Shown here: in pieces, positions 12,017 to 22,973 of the stretch
Layout: every line of letters begins with the position of its first letter
Numbering within the stretch: position 1 is the stretch's first letter
Assembly (NCBI GenBank): GCA_000310025.1
Contig: FN649747.1
Location: forward strand, 905,412 to 969,411
DNA: 64,000 bases
Direction of reading: 5' to 3'
DNA from: Ectocarpus siliculosus
Lineage: Eukaryota; Sar; Phaeophyceae; Ectocarpales; Ectocarpaceae
The notes under the pieces: generated by a model
Databases searched by the model: none
Told to the model about the DNA's origin: nothing
What the model saw: the letters and a program-made list of their open reading frames with translations, nothing else
Position numbers and translations under genes: made by a program

Positions 12017-15000
12017 CTTGAAAGCGGAAGCGGAAGGAAAGAGTTGGCGTTTACAATGGCGTAGGCAACGGCGTTAGGCAGGGCGTTCGGAACGGTATGG
12101 TGAACAAGGCTGCCACCGACATCGGGCGAAGCCCATGATTGGTCCCGCGTTGTAGTTGAGGAGGAATGATTTTGCAGGGACGCAAGACGCGTAGTCTAGG
12201 TGTTTCCAAGTGCTCGACACGATTCATGCGTACACAAAAGGGTTGGTGGTTGATGCTGTCTGGCCGGATTCGATGATACGGCCTGAAAACAGAGTACGAT
12301 GGCGATGGAAACATGGAGTACCAATACCCGCTGAGGATCAACGCGAGGGAAACCATCTTTCTTGCAAAAACAATGATTTCTAGCTTGCCCAAGAGACTGG
12401 AAGGGAGAGTATTTTAATGACAAAGGGCCAAACCTCACAATACCCGATAATTCTGAAACCAACCTACCGCTGGCCAAAATTTCAGGCTTCAATAGCATCG
12501 ACGAGAAACATATATAGTCTAAGGGATCATTTAGAAAACATGCTTTTGTGTGCAAGAAACACGCATCCGTGGTCCTCGCAGCTCTACTCGATTCTTCTAA
12601 CCGTAAGAAACGCCCTGGGAAACACAACTCGGTCTGAGCGACGAAAACAAGGTACGGCCTCATCAGAAAATAAGCGCTTGTTTATTATCTGTCGTTGACC
12701 TCCACGACCAGATCATCCACACGAGCGTACACTGTGGCCCGAGTCCCTTGTGTTACTCACACCCGTCACCCATCGCCGGCTCGTCAGTCAATCGGCGACT
12801 CTGCTGAGCCCGCTTATGTGTTCAGCAGCCGGCCACGGTCCACAACTTGCAAGAATCAGCTGATTAGCGACACCCTCACCTGCCTGATCCTTAGGAAGAT
12901 GTACAAAGAGCACCGAGAGGGTTAGTAGCTTCATCACACCTGCAGCTGTAGCCTTCCGCCCCTTAGCACAACCCTGTGCTGCGACTGGCACGGAACCAGA
13001 CACTTGGATCTACGGACAGGAACCTTTGCTACACAGGTGCTGATACCGGGAGGGTACTGGCAGCAGGGCTTTGGGCCATGCAGGGTGATAATTGCGTTGG
13101 TGCGTGAGCTGTGTGCGTGGTGCGTGCGCAAAATGCATAAGCGTTTGTGTTTGGTGTCTACAACCGAAAGATATGTTCCAGTAGTTTTTTTTTTTTCTTG
13201 GGGGAGGGCGGGACTGTCAGAATTCACTCGCCTTGCGGCAGTTGGCAGGTGCCCGTGCGTGTTTTTGGACCTGATCAGTCATCCGTCGCCATCCAGGAGT
13301 GGGGCTGCTACCTACGCCGAGGCAATAGGCTCCCGCAAGATAGCGCCGAGGCCGAACAGAGCAGAGAGCAGAGACGCACCAATGCAAACATGATCACACT
13401 GCACGCGCTGGGGGACCGCAGATGGCTCCCGCAACAAAATGCCAGGGCATACGCGGATTGAATGATCGCGGGGAAACTCAGCTTCTTTGCGTATTTCCTG
13501 TAATAATTCTCTGCTGTGGGCAGCGGCTGTGCCGTGCTTCACCTCCACAGCAATGTGCTAAAGTCACAAGATACATATCAGGACAGATGTGGGCTCGTTC
13601 TGCACCCCTAGGGCTAGTAGGGGTGGGGCTAATCTCTGCCGAGGTGAATGCTGGTGAGTATTGCGCATCGTGCCGTCGTGCTTGAAATCATCTATCGGCG
13701 GGTGTAGTCTATGTGTGTATCGCCTCTCTTGAGATCTTTTAGAGTACAGCAGTAGTGGGCCCAGTCATATAGTGCCGGTATGTGTCCAGAGATTTTACCG
13801 CCACTATACCGGACACTGACACCAACCAAAGTACAGAACGACTTGGGATTTTAGAGTGTCAGAGCCGAAAACACCGGCACTATACCGGGCACCCGGCACT
13901 ACTCGACCAGCACTATACAGGGCCCACTGCTGTACACAGAGGATCTTTGCTTCTACCATTTCATATGTACATGTGAGACATGAAGCACCAGCTGACATAT
14001 ACGGATGTCGAACACAATCAAGTCCTACATCTGCACACGCATGACAAGTCAGATCTGCGGCCCTCTCATGGTTGGCAAGGCGGATGAGTGAGACGGTTCT
14101 CTCCAGGTTCGCGCTTCGGCTCATGGGATACACACCGACTTCGACCTCTCTCGTGAGAATGGTAGAACGGCATTTATACGGGTTGAGTGTGAGAGGGGGA
14201 CATCTGATCCGCTATACTCTATATGTGGGTTCAACGGTGTTTGAACTAGCGGCGACGCCTTGAGGATAGATCTCCGAGATGGTATGACCTGACATCATCT
14301 GAGGCTGGTCGGATGTAGTCAACACTTGGACCATGTACCCCGTGCATGCAGAATATTGCCCTATTCATCGTAAGCTACCACGAGGTTCCTCGACACCATG
14401 GATATTGAACGTCCAATATGAGGCGTAGCTTTGGACATTGGAGTGCTGAGAGATGATGCGAGTAGGATGTGGTCGCAGGAGACACATACTACATAGAACA
14501 CCACGCGATGATGGGCTATCTGCTTGCTCTGTGAGAGGCGAAGTCCAAGGATGCAAGCCCCCACGGCTCATACGTTCATTAAATTTTTTTCCCCCCGTTC
14601 CTACACAGTTGCAGCTCAAGACCACAGAAGCGGCCTGTGCCTACGTGTCGTCGCAAGAATGAGAGATACCCATATCCTTAAAAAGTTTCGTTGAACTACA
14701 AAGGGGGGAAGGATCCATGGAACCCGTCCAGTCTCCCAACAGATTTTGGCGTTACATCCCGGTCATGACCCCTCTACAATATGCATACAACTTTCACAAC
14801 CGATTTTTTTTTATTCTGTAGGCCACTGCGGAAGGGTTCAAGCCAGGTTAATATATGTAGCAGTTGGTGGGGTTGGCGTGTGTGGCGGTTAAATAGTTCA
14901 CTGGTTAAGTCACGGCCGGGACTGGGAAACTGGTCGGACACCGCACAGAGAATGTTCTGTGTTCAAGATGCTGTCCAGCACCACAGCACTGAAATTCAAG

Positions 15001-15097
15001 AACTTATTTAATCGCGTTGAGTTCGACGTGTGCCTGTTGTCCTGCGCTTTTACCGAATGGCACGTTGTTCCCTTGCGTCTTCGGCTCCGTTCTCAAG
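12017..15097. other. Shared 5' region between the two divergent WSC-GT31 genes
   Basis: About 3 kb lies between the first WSC exons of the two head-to-head paralogues. It must hold both promoters and, probably, the missing first exons. A minus-strand frame with ATG at 12356 and a short hydrophobic segment (VSLALILSGYWYSMF) is a candidate signal-anchor exon for the minus gene; I found no matching plus-strand partner. Imperfect inverted copies of a GCCGGTATAGTG-like word occur between about 13768 and 13925, and a tRNA-like segment at 14894-14971. Confidence 0.4.
14894..14971 (+). repeat. tRNA-like segment (A and B box), possible SINE head
   Basis: An A-box-like word (TAGTTCACTGGTTAAGT, 14894-14910) is followed by a B-box-like word (GTTCAAGATGC, 14961-14971) at a spacing seen in tRNA-derived SINEs. 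I cannot fold a full cloverleaf, so a functional tRNA is unlikely. Confidence 0.25.
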
Positions 15098-18000
15098 GCT
15101 GCCCGGCTGAATTCTTACTGCTTGGCTGCTATGCCGTCTTGGACAGCGACCGGACAATGCCAAAGAAAATTTTACATGAGCCCATGTCTGCCGAGGTGCG
15201 ACCGAAGGTCTTGATTTTTTTTTTCCTTGTGTGGGTGGGTGCGGGGAGCGGCATGGATACGATGCGGAGACATACTTGTGTGGGGATGTTGCTTCGCCCT
15301 CAAGTCGCAGCCCCAGCTCCGCGTTGTGCCTTATTTTTCCAATACGGTGTTGTCGTGACAAGAGGTCCAAGGAATAGTTGGATTGAGTGGCTCGTTTGTT
15401 TACTCCTGAAGCGTACAAACATGTTTCTCTCGGTCAGATGTGCTACATGCTCTGCGACGATGGCTTGAACACGCACTTCGGCACGCTGTCCTCTCGAGAG
15501 GTGGGTCTCCGGACGTCCGGTGTAGCTAGTAGTCTGCAACAATGTGTTATTCCTTTTGCGAATTTCAGAACTACGTTGGGCGTCAGACGTTTTCGCAACC
15601 ACCTTCGCTTTCATCGCAGGACAAGGTCAAGTCCGAGCTGCATGATCGGCCATGAACAATGAGTATTGGAGCCCTCTTTTCTACGATTTGCTGTCTTTAA
15701 AGCTACGAGGGTAATATCCCGCAATGGTTATTTAGTTATCTTTCACCAATTATTGATATCATGCGAGGGATGTAAGTTTCACATCATGATTTGTCGTCAA
15801 ACTATGCGACGGTGTTCATGTTCTCAAAACACTCGGAAGTTTGGTGTATGTACCCGTATCGCCGACGGGAACCGCAGAAAAATACTCGTCGGCCCTTAAG
15901 ATGAAAATATGTTTATGCTGCCTGATTATACCCTGGCTTCAACCGTCAGGTAGGATATCCCAAACTACTTCGCCCCGATACTCACGCCGGCTGTTCGGGA
16001 ACCAACGGGTAACCTGCCAGTGCGGCTGTTCACCTTCCCCACAAGTTGACTTTTCAAAAACCAGCATCCTTATGTGCGTGCATGCACTGAATGCATGAAA
16101 ACAGTGCCGGTGCGGCATCAATCCTGAGTTAAACATAGACGGTGGTAAGCTAGAGCCGATCGAGTGCGACCATCATTGCGCCGGCGGCGACGACTGCGGC
16201 GAGTCACACAACATGGTTGTGTTCGAGATTACAGCGTACCAGGGGTGCCCACCCGAAGTCGAAGCGCTAGATGACCCAGATTCTTCCCAAGACGGACAGA
16301 AAATTGGAGAGCCATGGGACTACCAAAAAAAGTTCGACACCACCAATTTTTTCAAGTTCACCGAAGCTTCTTCGTTCTCTTGGGTGGACGAGGAGCCCGC
16401 CGAAGAATGCGATATGTGAGTCATTTTCGGTGTCCTCGGAAGTCAGTGCCTCGGCGCGTCAGTGAGCATCAGAGCGCTCGATGTTTTCGAATCAACCCTA
16501 CGTTCAGGCAGTTTGTTGAGAGTTCTTGCTGAACACCGTTCGTCTTTCTGTCATCGACGGTGGTTTCTTGTGCACCAATTCTGTGTGCAGCTTTTGCATC
16601 ATCCAAGGACGACGAGCTCTACCAATGGTGACGGTTGTTTCCAAGACGAGCAGCACACTCGATGGTTCTGGCAGTGCCGTTTCGGTTTGTCTTGAAGCTT
16701 TGACGAATCCTGAAAGGTGCACAACATTCTCACTCTGCCCCATATTTGTCGTGCGCAACGCCCGTCCCCCACTATTTCCCAGAAATGATGACCACAAGAA
16801 ACTGCTAGCGCAGGTTGATGTGTGGGAGGATGCCGTCACGAACTCGCCAAGAGTTTTTTGCGGGATCTACACGCACCAAAACAACCATGCGACTAAAGTG
16901 ATGGTGAGAAACTTTGTCGGTGAAGTCCAATTTGCCACCCGGTGAGGCGTTACCCATGCTCGTGCACACGTGATGACCATTGTGCGTTAGTCATAACGAT
17001 AGAGTTCGACACAGGTTTGACTTGGCCACCAATTGCAACAATGTTTCGTACGCAAACCAACATATCAGTACGGAGAGCCATAATACATGGGCATAATGAA
17101 AAGATGCAATGAACGGTTATCACATCTGGTGTGACCGTATACACTGGTGCTGGGTGATCGGCTTGGTCGTCATCGTTGTACTGGTCGGCTGTCTTAAATA
17201 GCCTGCAAGCGCAGCTTGTGACGATTCTACCTTCGTTAGAGTGGCGTTGACATTGATCATGCTGTTGTTTTGCGTTGCTGCCCTCTGGGCAAGGTCTGCT
17301 GCTTACGCTCCGCTTTGTGACGCTGGATTGCAGGCGATCAAGGAGACCTGGGCGCGCCACTGCGACGGATTTGTGGCCTTCAGCGACGTCGCCGACGATG
17401 CAATTCTCTCGTAAGAACCGCAAGAGAGAACTTAATCGTCCTTCATTCTGTTAAGGGTTTGCCTGGTGTGGACCAATAGTATTCAAGCGAGGTTGGTGTC
17501 TTGTAGACCCCACGTTCCGAATGGTTTTAGCATTGCCATCGAGCACGAACTTAAGCAGCACTAAATCAAATGGTGCATGACATCATCTCGGATGCGGCCG
17601 TGAATGTGTTGCCGTCACGGCGGCCAATAGGTTCAAGATCAAGCACGAGGGTCCGGAAGAGTATTCCAATATGTGGCAGAAGAGCAGGGCGATCTGGAAG
17701 TACATCAACTTCCACTACAAGGACGATTTCGACTGGTTCGTTCTTGGGGGCGACGACCTCTTCCTTATCATGGAGAACCTGCGCAAGGTCGTAGTGCGTG
17801 GTGTGGTGTGAGGCTGAAACTGTTGGAGAGATATAGAGATTTGATCAGGGTTTGGAACCGACTGCTGCTGCGCATCGCATCCAAAGGCGTTCGTTCTGCG
17901 GGAGTCGGAGAAAAATGATTTGAGGTTGACGTTTTTCTCTACGTTCTCTAGCCAAAAGGCCTTTTTGTGAAGGATTGTTTCTAACGGTCCTACAGTGCAA

Positions 18001-20588
18001 CCCACCAATTGCTCCTGTGCTTATGAACGAGGGATCGAAAGGACTCCCCATGAGTTTTGCGTCTCCCTCTAGTGCATTGCCAGCCCGTCAAGCGAAGCCC
18101 CGATGAGCTTCGTCCCGGCTTGGTAGAGATGCGAGAGTCCATGTATGAGGATAACGGCCAAGAATGTCAACGAGTCCCCCCCTATCCCCCCATCCCGCTC
18201 CCACATAGTACCTCCTATCAGACGAAATCATCCGCGCGGCTGGGGGGCTACAAAACGGGGGCACGAACCCGATGTTCCTGGGACGGCGTTTGCAACGCTT
18301 CGGCGAGCAACATCGAATATACAACAACGGCGGGGCATCATACGTGATGAACCAGGCGTCTGTGGGGCTGTTGGGGAATCACCTGGACGACAGCCAGTGC
18401 CAGCCTCACACAAAGCAATCCTGGGAAGACGTGCTGGTGAGCATTTCTAGGACGTCATTTAAGAATAGAGTGGTGGATGAGAGTCGCGAAAGGGGAGAAG
18501 CCGGACTAAGAAGTCGGTTTAGATGGCGAGCATAGACAGAAGCAGAGAGAGTGAGCCCAAGAGGTGTATGCTCCTTCAGGGCACAGTATCGTCTCAACTA
18601 CTCAGTCTTCATGTACCCACGTCCGGACTACACTTTATTCGGCTGGTCCAGAGCGAACCTGGTCAGCTGAGTCGAGGGTTTCATAACTGATGATGTAGAG
18701 CTGCTCATGTTCCAATCAAGAGTAGAAACCGTCGCTAAATGAGCACCTCGCTTTGTCCACCACAACAGTGATTACATTAGTCGCTCTTCAAATCAGAATT
18801 TTGAGGCTTTGTTGAAAGAATCGCATTCGTCGGGGTGGTTGGTTTTTCAGGCGTGATTAACGTTTGCCTAATTTATAGCGAAATATTCGCGCTTGGATGC
18901 CGTGTTGGGTTAGGTTTCTCGGTGCCTAAAAGTTAACGGTGTGATGGCATTCGACACTCGGGATGATCTTGGGCGAGAGCGATTCCATCCTTTTTCGCCG
19001 GCGGTTCATATTGGGTGAGTGATGCCTGCTAAAGATGTGTCTGATCAGCCCCGGTAGAAAGAACAAAGGTGTCTTCGAACGTCGAAATCAGCCGAATTGT
19101 GAGGGATATTCACAGATTTCGCTGGCCGGGGTTCGTTGTTCTGCCTTATGCCAACGGAATTACTAGGTACTGGCCTAGCGGTAAGTGGCGTTAGGGTCGG
19201 GTGTCCAGGCAATTCTGGAGCTCAGTCAAACGATGGAGAGGAGAATGCGAAAATGATCATCGATCATCTCCTTTGCTTTCAGATCAAAACCCCGATCAAT
19301 TTCGTGCAGCAAGATAGCACGCACGTACGTACGTTGACGCCGGATGGCATGAACAAGGTCCTCCGCCGTGATGCCAACAAGGGGTTCGTAGGTTGCTGGC
19401 GTTATTCGTCATCCGAAATGTGCCACGTGGGCTTAATAAAAATCTCACAACGTACGGGCGGCTGTCAACAGCAGAAAACTTTTTATGACCCAACATGTTT
19501 ATTCGGAATATGAGTGAAACACGAGCTTTTCTCTACTGTCGCAAACATTTTGTAGGTTGGGTTTTTCTTTCTGCGTGAGTTCATCGTCAAAACTCTAACC
19601 TCTTGGTCGCCGACGTGCCGAAGACGCGAGCGAGACACGAAGACACACCGTGCAACAGCTAAAGGGAACACGCAGCCGAAGGCCATCTACCGGTACCTTA
19701 ACCTCAGTGATGTCAAAGACTGAATGAACACCTCTGATGGTATCCACGCGAGCTCAGCCTCGAGACATAGTCAGCTCGTCGTCACTGATTGTAGAAGCCA
19801 ATGTCTGGAAGGCATGACTCGCTGCACAGAGTAAAGCGTCTACACACAATGCGCTGTTTTTGCATCTTGGAGGCGAAGCTGCAGTATTCGACTTTCTCGG
19901 CTCCACGGGTTTCGAACGCAGTCAGTCTCTCTTTGTGGCACACGGACCATTTTACGAACATCGCAGTTTTGGACGACGGTTGCTCGACGAACACATTCCA
20001 ATGCTACATACTGTTGGTCCATGTAGCAGCGTACGCCTTATTCAACAATGATGTAGCCGGCATCGATTTCCTGTCAAGGAGCAACGAGTTGAGAGTGTAC
20101 TTCAGCTAAGGCGTCCACCGGGCACATGTAGAGAGGGGCAGGAGGAGCACAAACATTCCTATTTTTATCGTGTCCTGCGAGATTCATCTGGCCCTCTAAC
20201 GTGTCGTCGCGGATCGTTGCACGAAGGCCGTGAACTGGAAAAAGAAAGACAACGTGAAATATATGTGACAAGGGCATGTACAGAGTAGGTCACACGACAC
20301 AACCCCGTGCCGAAAACTGCACCGGTTTTCTCACGATGTACTGTTTTGTCGCGCTTTCTGTGGTCCGGCAGGTATCGGATGCCCGAGACACCAGAAGATC
20401 GTCTGGTCTCAGGATTTCTTGTCGGTGGATGGTACGGTATCCAGGCGATTGAACTTCAGTTCGGTCTCGAGTGTTGCTCTCAAGACTCTATCAGTTTTCA
20501 CTACATAGACGAGCAGCTCATGAGGCGACTGTACCATCTCGTGTACTCATGCCCGGAAGAAGCGGAGGGTATGAATGGCCTACGATGA
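15098..20588 (+). CDS. WSC domain + GT31 core-1 galactosyltransferase-like gene
   Basis: Nine exons with phase-consistent GT-AG junctions: 15098-15195, 15438-15500, 16105-16415, 16783-16903, 17334-17410, 17631-17787, 18209-18436, 18914-19014, 20372-20588 (stop). They encode about 456 residues without the unidentified 5' exon. Exons 1-3 form a WSC domain (LLGCYAVLDSDRT, MCYMLCDDGLNTHFG, CRCG, ECDHHCAGGDDCG). Exons 4-9 form a GT31 domain with PRVFCGIYTH, AIKETWARHCDG, DWFVLGGDDLFLIMENLRK, NPMFLGRR, YNNGGASYVMNQASVG, ERFHPF and ECCSQDSISFHY. By family knowledge it would transfer beta-1,3-linked galactose in the Golgi. All frames are intact, unlike the minus-strand paralogue. Exons of 63, 121, 77, 157 and 101 bp have the same length in both copies. 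A Golgi signal-anchor should lie upstream but I could not place it. Confidence 0.85.
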
Positions 20589-22973
20589 CGTGAACACCAT
20601 GAGCACCCGTACCGTTCACCTGGTGATCGTTCACGGACACTCGTCTCGCAACCGATTGTGTTTGATACTCCCACAACATGGCAAAGTAGGGTAGGTTGTT
20701 AGTCGTCGGGCCGAGCCCTGCGCTTGTGTTTCATATGTATGCACAGTTGTTTTTTGAGGCTCTGTTGCAAAATTTGTACATGCTACATGTTATCCGGATG
20801 TAAAGGGGCCAGTTCAGGGCCAAGTCCAAGTCGTTTTGGATCGGTTTCGTGGCAAGCAAAGTTCGTCATTCGAACCACAGCATACTAAAACTCAGTCGGG
20901 TTGTTGCGGTAAAACTTCGGCGCGGCGCCAGCGTCGTCAATCGCGATAACCCTGCTGCGTCCAACGTAGACACAGGTAGGTATGGAAGTAGTGGACATGA
21001 CGCCGGGTCGAGGGCACGGCAAGGCAACTATGGCAGCATGTACGACAAGACAATACCATAAGGAAGACACCGCACAGCCATTTTTTTTTCAAGTTAACCA
21101 GATTTGATTTGGAATTGTGTATTCGTACTGTACCGATGCACCACCAGAGACAGTCTTCACAACAGTTGCCATCCATCGTTTGTCGAGGGATTTTTCACAT
21201 GTAGACTACCTGCTTGGAGCGTGTATGCACTCGAGACAAGCAGAGGATTGCAGTGCAGGGGAGTTTTATGTTCGGGTTAGATGTGGGATGGATCAGTGCG
21301 TGCGAAAGCCGCACCTTGACCAGCTTGCAATTGGTTATCCGTGCATCGACGTTAAAAGGACGGACGAACCCGAACGGCTGGCGGCAAGTCCATTCACATG
21401 TATCCTATTTTCTGTGATGAGTGTTTTCACCAGTCGATGCGTCCCCCGCGTCGTTAGAAGCCCACAAGTAATTAGAATCTCTGGTCTGCTTTCGGCCCTC
21501 CACCACTTTGTGGTGATGGTTGACACCACTTTTGGTGGGTAGCGGGAATCGAACCCGGCCCTATGCCTGTCATTTTATTGCAATCAGGCACTCGCTTGCG
21601 ACGCTGATTTGAAATTACGAGAGGAGATCCTCCTCCTCCTCCTCTTCCTCGTCGACAGACGTTTTCGGGAGATAATGGTTTTTTGGCACGGGCCCCCTCT
21701 CTCTTGTCTTATTAGTGGTCTCTCTCGTCTTGTCTCTGTCTCGCTAGGTATGTCTCTCTCTCTTTATTAGCGTTACAATGCTTGTAGTGTGGAGGGGGGG
21801 ATGCCCTCTTGTTTGGACGTCTCGGAAAATTGTTTTCACTCGCTCTCGCACAGGGGATAGAAGTACAAAATGTTCGAGACACGATGATGGGAAAAGGGGG
21901 CGGGAAGATATAATGAAATAATAATATTCCTGCACACCGGAAGACGTACTTGTAGGTGGTGACTGGCGCATTTGCTTTACATGTATGCATATGTATGTAT
22001 GAGCTTGTAGTATGAGCGTGGTATGAGCGTTTGTGTGAATACCGCATGGGTATTTTTTCATTTTTTTTAGTCTTATAATATGACTTTGTTTTTTTGCCAA
22101 GAGGGTGTGACCACAGCTAGCTGCAGACTGCTGTTGAAGTCTTGATCGGGGATCAGGATCCCAGCCCAGCGCACTCCTCCTAGTGAGCTACAAGCGGTAA
22201 CGTTGAGCATACATACCTAATAGACTACAGTAGATTGATACGCTATTGTAGTCCTGAAGCCGCACTCGAGGTGAGCAAGACGTATGCGTGTATGCGTGTA
22301 CACTGCAAAAGTTGTGCTGTCCTGCATATACCGTATGGCACTATGAATTCATTGCAAATCTGTCTCAGACTCTTTTCTATGATAGAGATGGATTCGTTGT
22401 GTCATACTAAGAAAAAAAAGAAAAAAAAAAAAAGATAACACACCCCCTGGACCGGTTTTCAAAGTTCGATTTTCCAATACCTGCAACAGTCGTAGGGCCG
22501 AAAGCGGCGGCGACGGCGTTGAAGCCGTCTGGTCGAGAGCCCTCTGAAAACGTACCCTTTCGTCTATGCATTCACTTCGTCGTGGAGTAATCGAGCTTCG
22601 AAAATGGGTCCAGCGGGTGTTATCTTGTGTCATATACGGTACTGCTGTAGGATCCCCCATTTCTGGCAAGAAAATGTTTGCCCGCATATTTTGCATCCGG
22701 CGGAGCCCCTGGATACAAACACCGCAAAGCACAGCAGCTCCCTACCAGGCTACTGCCTAGAGCATCTTCCCGGTGCACGTGACTTACCCCATGGCACACT
22801 ATGGTGGTACTGCACAGGCTCAGAGCCACAACCGGTAGTAAACCGGAAGGGGAGTGTTGTGCACCAGAACACCTTGGAGCCCGTGAACCGTCGTTCACGA
22901 CGGGTATAAGCTACACGCAGCTTGTTGCACCACCCTGCTGTGCACTACGCTTACAACAGCAGTGGCAAGTGTG
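20589..22973. other. Intergenic stretch with simple repeats
   Basis: Between the 3' end of the plus-strand GT31 gene and the start of the next gene I see no supported coding exon. It holds a tRNA-3'-half-like segment (21533-21560, minus), CT-rich microsatellite tracts at about 21630-21660 and 21700-21770, and an A-rich run near 22408-22434. Confidence 0.45.
21533..21560 (-). other. tRNA 3'-half-like remnant with encoded CCA
   Basis: On the minus strand this reads as a T-arm with loop TTCGATT, followed by an acceptor-like strand and CCACCA. The T-stem has one mismatch. A six-base anticodon-stem-like pair lies upstream on the minus strand, but I cannot complete a D-arm or the 5' acceptor strand. 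It could be a tRNA pseudogene or an organelle-derived fragment. Read on the plus strand it starts TGGTGGGTAGCGGGAAT, which would also suit a retroelement primer binding site, but no LTR adjoins it. Confidence 0.35.
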
